Shown here: positions 43,652 through 49,210 of the stretch, one piece after another
Layout of the letters: every line of letters starts with the position of its first letter
How positions within the stretch are numbered: the first letter of the stretch is position 1
DNA from: Myxococcales bacterium
GTDB lineage: Bacteria; Myxococcota_A; UBA9042
Length of the DNA: 49,210 nt
Direction: 5' to 3'
Assembly: GCA_947491025.1 (NCBI GenBank)
Contig: CANLIC010000032.1
Location: 1 to 49,210 of the forward strand
Position numbers and translations under genes: made by a program
Notes under the pieces: generated by a model
Told to the model about the DNA's origin: nothing
The model's database searches: none
Seen by the model: the letters and a program-made list of their open reading frames with translations, nothing else

Positions 43652-45345
43652 GATAGCCAACCTCCGCAGCGAGGCTGGGCCAACAGTGCTGCCTCTACCG
43701 CCACGGTGGCGATCGTGGACGGCTTGGTCAAGCCGGGACCGCTTTGCCATACCTTCCAGGCAAATGCGCAAGCCGTTCCTGGCGACTTTGGGTCCACCAC
43801 GGATTTGCAGGCCAGGCCCAGGGCGAAGTCGGCAGAGGCCAAGCCGGCAAGTGGCGCGGTGGCGGCCGGCAATGGACAGCTGCGGATTACCAATAGAGCA
43901 TATGCGATCGCCGCGTGCTGGTAAGTCGCAATCAGCGGTGAAGACCCAGAGAGGATCCAACCAGGGCTGTTCTGGAAGTCAACCAGCGCGCTGAACCCAA
44001 GAAATTTCTGGATTGCGTAGGAACGAACCGAGTCAAGGCAATACCAGCGAGGTGACTTCTTGATGTCGGAGAATGGAATCTGGAACTTCGCCGCCACCTG
44101 GAATAAATTCTGCCAGCTCTGCAGGATCGACAGATCATAGCGCGTCAGTTGCCACAGCACCTCAATGAGGCAGATTGCAAAGCCAGCAACCGGCCAGAAT
44201 TGCTGCTCGACCTGTGCAAGCACCTCTGGCGTGGGTTCTGGCGCGCCGACAACGTAGACGGCAATATCACGGAGCAAATCAGCGAATACCAATGCGTTTA
44301 GGCCAGCGCTGAGATCACTGATGCCCAACGCCGCTGCCATTGCATGCAAGGCATGGTCACAGTCAGCCGCTTGGCCGCCGAGGCAGGGTTCCAATGCCGC
44401 ATTGACAGAGTCAACGAAGAGCGAGTCCGCACAGTAGCTGTGCAGCTCTTCGAGCACACTGGCGTTGATCGCTTGCTCAAGGGAGCTTATCAGGGTGGCT
44501 TGCGATGTGCTGAACTCCGAAAGTAGCGCGTCACAACTCATGAGTCCGAGGGTGCCCCAGCGATCGAGTAGCGCCTTGTCAAGGGGCGTCAGTCCAGCGC
44601 CTGACGGCAATGGGTAATTCCAGGTAGGCGCCTTGGGAGTACCGCCAGGGCTCGGCGGCCAATTGGCGCCCGGCTTCGGCGAGGACCATCCCCGAGGCGG
44701 CACAGGCAGAGGCAGCTTCGCGTCGGCGAACCTCGGCGGATGCGGCCAAAGTGTTCGTGGACCTGGGGCGGGTGCTGGCCTGTCGCCTGGCGACTCGGCG
44801 TCCATGAAGTCAGGCAAGCCGGGCGACTGGCGATCCCGAAATGCCGAGTAGGGGCGGTCGCCCGATTCCCTGTGCTCTGGCTGTAGCATCGCGTCGAGGG
44901 TCGAGCGGTTGCTGCGCGACCTGCCAGACCACGCTACGGGCGAATTGTGCCAGGCGGATGGCGCGCCGGACATCACGCCATGGGCTGCAATATCGATGGA
45001 TGGCGTGGGTCGTTGCTGGCCGATAGTTCGTTGCTGACCGCAAAGATCGACGATGGCCGCCTCTGGGTGGCGACCCCAGAGAGTTCGACCCCTGTCGTCG
45101 GCCCCAACGATCGTCGGGGCCAGCCGATGCGTGGGCGCAGCAGTCACGCGTGGATTCGCGGAGAATTCGGTCAAGGCGGGAGCGCTGGTGGGCTGAGCCG
45201 CGGCGCTGCCTTGGCGCCCAACCTCCGCCACGGTGCCCTGGTGCGCGGGCTCAGTGCTGACGAGCGGCCGTGGTGCCAAGGACCCGGCGTCGCCGCCGAT
45301 CCAAAGCTCCCGCCGCAGGTGATGCGTCTCCGCCAGCCGCCTCAC
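43648..45345 (-). CDS. Unknown protein, middle gene of the coupled low-GC cassette
   Basis: A 565-residue protein. The first 150 residues are Arg/Pro/Ser-rich and may be disordered, and the next 80 are Pro-rich. The C-terminal 320 residues are helical, with several Cys (SYCADSLFVDSVNAALEPC, QAADCDHALHAMAAAL) and two fairly hydrophobic stretches (LIATYQHAAIAYALLVI, FWPVAGFAICLIEVLW). No signal peptide or known family was found. The GTG start at 45345 overlaps the stop of the preceding gene as GTGA, which supports this long form, although the upstream ribosome site is weak. Coding DNA here is lower in GC (32 of 60 bases in 44041-44100), which suggests acquisition from another source. Confidence 0.5.
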   Translation of the reverse strand: MRRLAETHHLRRELWIGGDAGSLAPRPLVSTEPAHQGTVAEVGRQGSAAAQPTSAPALTEFSANPRVTAAPTHRLAPTIVGADDRGRTLWGRHPEAAIVDLCGQQRTIGQQRPTPSIDIAAHGVMSGAPSAWHNSPVAWSGRSRSNRSTLDAMLQPEHRESGDRPYSAFRDRQSPGLPDFMDAESPGDRPAPAPGPRTLWPHPPRFADAKLPLPVPPRGWSSPKPGANWPPSPGGTPKAPTWNYPLPSGAGLTPLDKALLDRWGTLGLMSCDALLSEFSTSQATLISSLEQAINASVLEELHSYCADSLFVDSVNAALEPCLGGQAADCDHALHAMAAALGISDLSAGLNALVFADLLRDIAVYVVGAPEPTPEVLAQVEQQFWPVAGFAICLIEVLWQLTRYDLSILQSWQNLFQVAAKFQIPFSDIKKSPRWYCLDSVRSYAIQKFLGFSALVDFQNSPGWILSGSSPLIATYQHAAIAYALLVIRSCPLPAATAPLAGLASADFALGLACKSVVDPKSPGTACAFAWKVWQSGPGLTKPSTIATVAVEAALLAQPRCGGWLS

Positions 45346-46088
45346 TTGACACGCCCGACCAGGGTGGCGGTGGCGGCGGTGCCGCCGGCTGCGGCGGTAT
45401 AGGAGAGCTTCATCGTCGCCGTCGGCACGGTCGCTTGCAGCACGACGCCCTTGCTCATCGTACCGAGTGAAGCCGACTGATCGGCGACCGCGTAGGTCGT
45501 GCCGCCATCTCCGCTTTCTTCGAGATAAAAGACCAAGCTCGTCGGGGCACCCGTCCAGGTAATGACCAGCGCGACTTCGTCAAAAGCGCTACCGTCGAAG
45601 GTACTGCCGACGTCGCCTGAGGTCCCGCTGATGCTCGCCGCGCTGGCGACGCCGTAGCTGGCGCTGAAGTGTTCGAACAGAGCGGTCGCGGTCATCGACA
45701 ACCGCGCCTCTTTGGGGCCGGTGTCGGTGGTGGTGATCATCACGCCGATCTGGAGCGACGGACCAAAGTCCGCGGCACCCTTTGAGTAGAGCTGGGAGCC
45801 GCGTCCGAGGCTGGTGATGCCTGCAGTGGTCCCATCGAGGAAGAGCGATGTGCCGGTGCCGTGGCCAAAGTAGCTCCATACCCGACCATCGACGGAATTG
45901 CGACCGACGATGCGGAGCGCAGTGTTGGAGCCGATCTCGAGCAGCGTCCACTCGAAGCGAACGCCGCGTGCCACGAGAAAGCGCTCGCCGAGGGCCTGGG
46001 GCAGCCAGTACACCACCGGCGCGCCATTGCGCTCAGTGGCGAGCGTTGCATCCTGCAGCATCGATACAATGATCGGCTTCCCACACAT
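45342..46088 (-). CDS. Unknown small beta-rich protein, first gene of the coupled cassette
   Basis: A 248-residue protein without signal peptide or membrane helix. The N-terminal part is mixed (MCGKPIIVSMLQDATLA, VVYWLPQALGERFLVARG). The second half is rich in beta strands and small residues (FDEVALVITWTGAPTSLVFY, ESGDGGTTYAVADQSASLG), a style seen in phage and phage-like particle proteins. That is a pattern impression, not a family match. The ATG at 46088 has a GGAGG ribosome site. The frame is open far upstream, but those residues are not protein-like. Its stop overlaps the next gene's GTG by four bases. An unusual set of 8-base direct repeats lies in its leader. Confidence 0.55.
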   Translation of the reverse strand: MCGKPIIVSMLQDATLATERNGAPVVYWLPQALGERFLVARGVRFEWTLLEIGSNTALRIVGRNSVDGRVWSYFGHGTGTSLFLDGTTAGITSLGRGSQLYSKGAADFGPSLQIGVMITTTDTGPKEARLSMTATALFEHFSASYGVASAASISGTSGDVGSTFDGSAFDEVALVITWTGAPTSLVFYLEESGDGGTTYAVADQSASLGTMSKGVVLQATVPTATMKLSYTAAAGGTAATATLVGRVK

Positions 46089-46494
46089 CGCAGCCTCCAG
46101 CCGCCAGGGAAAGCCGGGTCGCGAACGGGCGAACGGGCGGACGGGCGAACGTTGGCACATTCCCAACAACATGTCAATTACAATAATTTCTTCACATACG
46201 GTGATCGAAAGACCTTGGATCAACCGTGATCGTTGACGGAACCATCCAGACGCGATCTGCCACAAACTCCTGGAATTACTCCGTTTCAGCCACACGTGTC
46301 GGACCACGCCGCGGTGAGAGGCACGCGGCCAAAAGGTTTCGGTATCCCGTCGGCCCCCATGGTACCCTCCGTCGGTCTTCACTCTCGTCAAGATGAAGGC
46401 GCTTTGCAAGCAAAAGCACGGCATTCGCACAATTGCCGCAGACCGGCAGGGCCGCTGTGCGCTGAGGTGCGCCGCTGCGTCAGGGCCCGAGGCC
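46089..46494. other. 406-base region upstream of the low-GC cassette
   Basis: This stretch lies between the cassette's first gene and the end of the penicillin-binding protein gene. It contains the 8-base direct repeats, an AT-rich patch at about 46168-46205, and a TTGACA on the minus strand inside ATTGTAATTGACATG, a possible -35 without a good -10. No protein-like frame is visible. It is the likely regulatory region of the cassette. Confidence 0.45.
46123..46150. repeat. 8-base direct repeats (GAACGGGC), three units and a partial
   Basis: GAACGGGC at 46123-46130 and 46131-46138 is followed by GGACGGGC at 46139-46146 and the start of a fourth unit at 46147. The array sits 35-60 bases upstream of the cassette's first ATG, between a possible promoter and the ribosome site. 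It could be a protein-binding array or a slippage-prone leader. Confidence 0.6.
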
Positions 46495-48948
46495 CTACCG
46501 CCCCACCGCCTCCACCGCCTCGCCCTCCACCTCCAACGAGGCCGCCCCCTGCTCCGGATCGCCCTCCAGGGGCGCCGGCTCGGCCGCCACACCCAGGTGC
46601 GGCAAGCGCGGCAGAGGCTGCACCGGCATCCGGTCGAGCGCCTGCCGCATGAACGCGCCCCAGATTGGCAACGCCGTCGTGGCGCCAGAGCCCTCCGGCA
46701 TCGGCAGGCGGTCGTCGTGGCCGACCCACACGACGGCGCAGAGGCCCTTGGTGTAGCCGACGAACCAGGCGTCGCGGCCGCCGTTGGTGGTGCCGGTCTT
46801 GCCGGCGACCGCGTGGGCGAGCGAGAGCGATTTGGCCGAGCCGCGGCGCACCACCTCGCCGAGCATGTCGGTCAGCGTATGCGCGAGGCCGGGTTCAATG
46901 ACGCGCTGCGACTTTGCCTGGGCGCGGAACAGCTCGCGGTCGTCGCGGTCGAGGATCCGCGTCACCAGGATCGGCGCGGCCACGACGCCGTCGGCGGCGA
47001 GCGTGGCGTAGGCGTTGGCGAGCTCGATCGGCCGCACGCTGGAGGCGCCAAGGGCCAGCGGCAGGTCGGCCAGCAGCGGGCTCTGTACGCCGAGGCGGCG
47101 GGCGAACTCTGCGACGGCCTGCGGACCGACCTGCTCGGCCACGGCCACGGCGATGCTGTTGATCGAGCGCGCCAAGGCGTCGCGCAGCGTGTGCTCCTTG
47201 CCGGTCCAGCGGTCGCCGAAGTTGCGCGGGGTCCAGAGCCGACCGCCGCTGCGGTGGGCGCGGCGCTCGTCCCGCTGCAACGACTCGGCGCGGAAGGCGC
47301 CGGACTCGATGGCGGCGCCGTAGACGAAGGTCTTGAAGGTCGAGCCCGGCTGGCGCAGCGCTGAGAGCGCGCGGTGGAACGGATGCAAGCGGGGGTCGTC
47401 GCCGCCGATGATCGCCCGCACCAGCCGGGTCTGCGGCTCGATCGCCACTAGCGCTAGCTGCGGCCCCTGGTCGGCGACCAGCGTCACGCGCTCCCCCTGC
47501 CGCTCCAACACCGAGACCCGCAGCTCGTCGCCGCGGCGCCACAGCGCGGCCGCGGGCTTGCCGGCCGCCTCGGCGTAGCGCGACAGGGCGCTGTCTGGGA
47601 GTACGCCGCGCTCGCCGCCGAGATCGAGCTCGTAGCCCGTCTCCACAGCCGCTCCGCCCGCTGCTGCTCCGCCCGCTGCCTGGCCCGCCGCAGACGGACC
47701 TGCCGTGCCAAAGCCGACGCGGCCGAGCACGATGCCGTGCGCGATGGAAGGGCCAGGCTGCGAGCGCTGCGCCCGCGTCTTCTGCAACCGCTCGATCGCG
47801 CTCGCGATCTCTGCCTCGCTGCCGTGACGGGTCGCAGGCTCCAGGACCTTCTGGGCCCGGTCGATGGAGAGCAGGCCCTCGCGCGCCGCCGCCTCCGCCG
47901 CCTGCTGCGCCAGCGCGTCGATGCCGACCTCGATGCGCAGGCCGCCGCGCTCCCAGGCAGCGCGATCGAAGGTGCCGGCCTCGACCAGGCGCTCGAGCTC
48001 GCTGCGCACCGCCATGACCACCCAGGGCGCCCGCAGGCCGATGTCCTCGTGCGCCTTCTGCGGCAGCGGCGCCTGGGCGGCGCGGGCGGCGTCTTCGGCG
48101 CCGATGTAGCCCCGGTCGCGCATCTGGTCGAGGACGTAGGCCCGACGCTCCTTGGCCTTGTCCGGGTGGCGCAGCGGCGACCACCGCCCAGGTGCGTTGA
48201 TGACCCCGGCCAGCATCGCCGCCTCGGCCAGGTCGAGCTGCGCCACGCCCTTGCCGAAGTAGAGCCGCGCCGCCTCCTCGCAGCCATGGGCGCCGTGGCC
48301 GTAGTAGATCTCGTTCAGGTACATCGCCAAGATCTCGTCTTTGCCGGCGCGTTGCTCGATCTTGCGCGCCAGGACCAGCTCCCGCAGCTTGCGCAAGATG
48401 CTCTTCTCGGCCGACAGAAAGCGCGTCTTGGCGAACTGCTGGGTGATGGTCGAGGCGCCCTGCTTGTAGCCGCCGGCGCGCAGGTCGACCCAGATGGCGC
48501 GGGCGATGCCGAGCAGGTCGAGGCCGGGGTGGTGGTAGAACGCCGCGTCTTCGGCCGCAACGACCGCGAAGCGCAGCGAGTCGGGGATCTGCTTCGGTCC
48601 GATGACGGTGCGGTTCTCGGGCCCAAAGCGGGCCAATGCCTCGCCACCGGCGGCGTAGACCCGCGAGCTCTCGAGCGCGATCGCCCGGTAGTCCTGGTAC
48701 GAGAACACCTCCGGCAACTGCCCCTCGATGGCGACAAACGCCAGCCAGAGCGCCCCGACCATGGCCGCCGTGGCGCCGAGCGACAGGACCAGCAGACGAC
48801 GTAGACAGCCGCCACCACTGCCCTTTGCGGCTTCAGACCCTCGCGGCTTGCTGGCTCGGCGCTCTGGCAGCGGCTCCTCCATGGCGACAAAGGCGGCCCT
48901 GCGCCCTGGCGGCGCGAGCATAGGGCGCACAGGCGCGGAGGCCAGCAT
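46495..48948 (-). CDS. PBP1A-type bifunctional penicillin-binding protein
   Basis: An 817-residue class A penicillin-binding protein that polymerises and crosslinks peptidoglycan in the periplasm. A short cytoplasmic tail leads to one membrane helix (VLSLGATAAMVGALWLAFVA). The glycosyltransferase (GT51) domain has AEDAAFYHHPGLD, with its catalytic Glu near residue 129, and GASTITQQFAKT. The transpeptidase domain has the active Ser in STFK (near 536), SIN (near 595) and KTGTTNGG (near 717), all intact. A Gly/Ala insertion (QAAGGAAAGGAAVE) lies in the linker between domains. The C-terminus is acidic (EVEGEAVEAVGR). The ATG at 48948 follows GCGAGGGG; ATGs at 48921 and 48882 have no good site. 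It stands alone. Confidence 0.92.
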   Translation of the reverse strand: MLASAPVRPMLAPPGRRAAFVAMEEPLPERRASKPRGSEAAKGSGGGCLRRLLVLSLGATAAMVGALWLAFVAIEGQLPEVFSYQDYRAIALESSRVYAAGGEALARFGPENRTVIGPKQIPDSLRFAVVAAEDAAFYHHPGLDLLGIARAIWVDLRAGGYKQGASTITQQFAKTRFLSAEKSILRKLRELVLARKIEQRAGKDEILAMYLNEIYYGHGAHGCEEAARLYFGKGVAQLDLAEAAMLAGVINAPGRWSPLRHPDKAKERRAYVLDQMRDRGYIGAEDAARAAQAPLPQKAHEDIGLRAPWVVMAVRSELERLVEAGTFDRAAWERGGLRIEVGIDALAQQAAEAAAREGLLSIDRAQKVLEPATRHGSEAEIASAIERLQKTRAQRSQPGPSIAHGIVLGRVGFGTAGPSAAGQAAGGAAAGGAAVETGYELDLGGERGVLPDSALSRYAEAAGKPAAALWRRGDELRVSVLERQGERVTLVADQGPQLALVAIEPQTRLVRAIIGGDDPRLHPFHRALSALRQPGSTFKTFVYGAAIESGAFRAESLQRDERRAHRSGGRLWTPRNFGDRWTGKEHTLRDALARSINSIAVAVAEQVGPQAVAEFARRLGVQSPLLADLPLALGASSVRPIELANAYATLAADGVVAAPILVTRILDRDDRELFRAQAKSQRVIEPGLAHTLTDMLGEVVRRGSAKSLSLAHAVAGKTGTTNGGRDAWFVGYTKGLCAVVWVGHDDRLPMPEGSGATTALPIWGAFMRQALDRMPVQPLPRLPHLGVAAEPAPLEGDPEQGAASLEVEGEAVEAVGR

Positions 48949-49090
48949 TCGGCCCCTCGCGCAGGATCGACGGGGCGACGGCGACCGACCTGACGCCAAG
49001 GTCGCCGCCGGCCGCTGCAACCGCCTCCGCGCGCTGTGCACCGCGGTCGCGCCGTGTCCAGGGCTATCGCAAAGTCCGGAGCGAAAGACA

Positions 49091-49210
49091 CCCTCACCCC
49101 CTCACCCCCTCTCCCGTCGGGCGGGAGAGGGGCGACATGACAATGAATTCAGTGCCCCCCTCTCCCGCTTCAGCGGGAGAGGGGGTGCCGCGAAGCGGCG
49201 GGGGTGAGGG
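49091..49210. repeat. REP-like palindromic intergenic element, running off the window edge
   Basis: Two hairpins lie in a row: arms 49106-49116 and 49122-49132 (CCCCTCTCCCG with a five-base loop), and arms 49156-49168 and 49173-49185 (CCCCCTCTCCCGC with a TTCA loop). An outer pair, CCCTCACCCC at 49091-49100 and GGGGTGAGGG at 49201-49210, encloses both. Sequences of this type are widespread intergenic repeats in GC-rich proteobacteria. The element may continue beyond the window. Confidence 0.8.

Overview
The window looks like a piece of a Myxococcota (deltaproteobacterial) chromosome. Most of it is very GC-rich (for example 44 of 60 bases in 40921-40980). It carries a eukaryotic-type Ser/Thr kinase and many Asp/Gly/Ala-rich lipoproteins. 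It also has Cys-rich surface repeats of the CDDGxxCT, MopE and CGDGxC types, and one protein with a C-terminal tail resembling MYXO-CTERM sorting signals. The taxonomic call rests on these family habits, not on a marker gene.

Left part (1-17.4 kb): a truncated unidentified gene at the edge; a YdiK-like AI-2E/PerM family membrane protein; a translationally coupled minus-strand pair (beta-propeller-like exported protein, then an NlpC/P60-like Cys-repeat protein); a double-length UvrA of 1909 residues with four ABC ATPase modules; an ASH/PKD-type lipoprotein; a zinc-ribbon Ser/Thr kinase with one membrane span; a MAPEG protein; and a lipoprotein with a tandem-repeat Asp-rich linker.

Middle (17.5-33.2 kb): a 1013-residue lipoprotein of unknown function, a single-domain rhodanese, then a plus-strand run of four large exported proteins: a PEGA protein, a lipoprotein whose C-terminal half looks like a TULIP (BPI/LBP) lipid-binding fold, a MopE-repeat lipoprotein, and a CGDGxC-repeat lipoprotein. 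Next comes a chaperone group on the minus strand (groES, groEL, hairpin, grpE). Its GroEL lacks the GGM tail. A small lipoprotein with a c-type-cytochrome-like CX4CH motif is divergent from groES.

Right part (33.2-49.2 kb): an AAA+ ATPase of the contractile-injection-system type with a helical-repeat partner but no structural injection genes; an overlapping set of aminotransferase, CoA transferase and lipoprotein; a divergent Mrp-type P-loop ATPase; a visibly lower-GC cassette of three unknown genes joined by 4-base start/stop overlaps (41969-46088); and a PBP1A-type peptidoglycan synthase. The window ends in nested palindromes of a REP-like intergenic repeat.

By function, the window is dominated by cell-envelope and surface proteins, with housekeeping repair (UvrA), folding (GroES/GroEL/GrpE) and cell-wall synthesis genes between them. 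I see no CRISPR array, tRNA, rRNA or complete insertion sequence. The best candidates for undescribed biology are the coupled low-GC cassette, the TULIP-like lipoprotein in its surface-protein cluster, and the orphan AAA+/helical-repeat pair.
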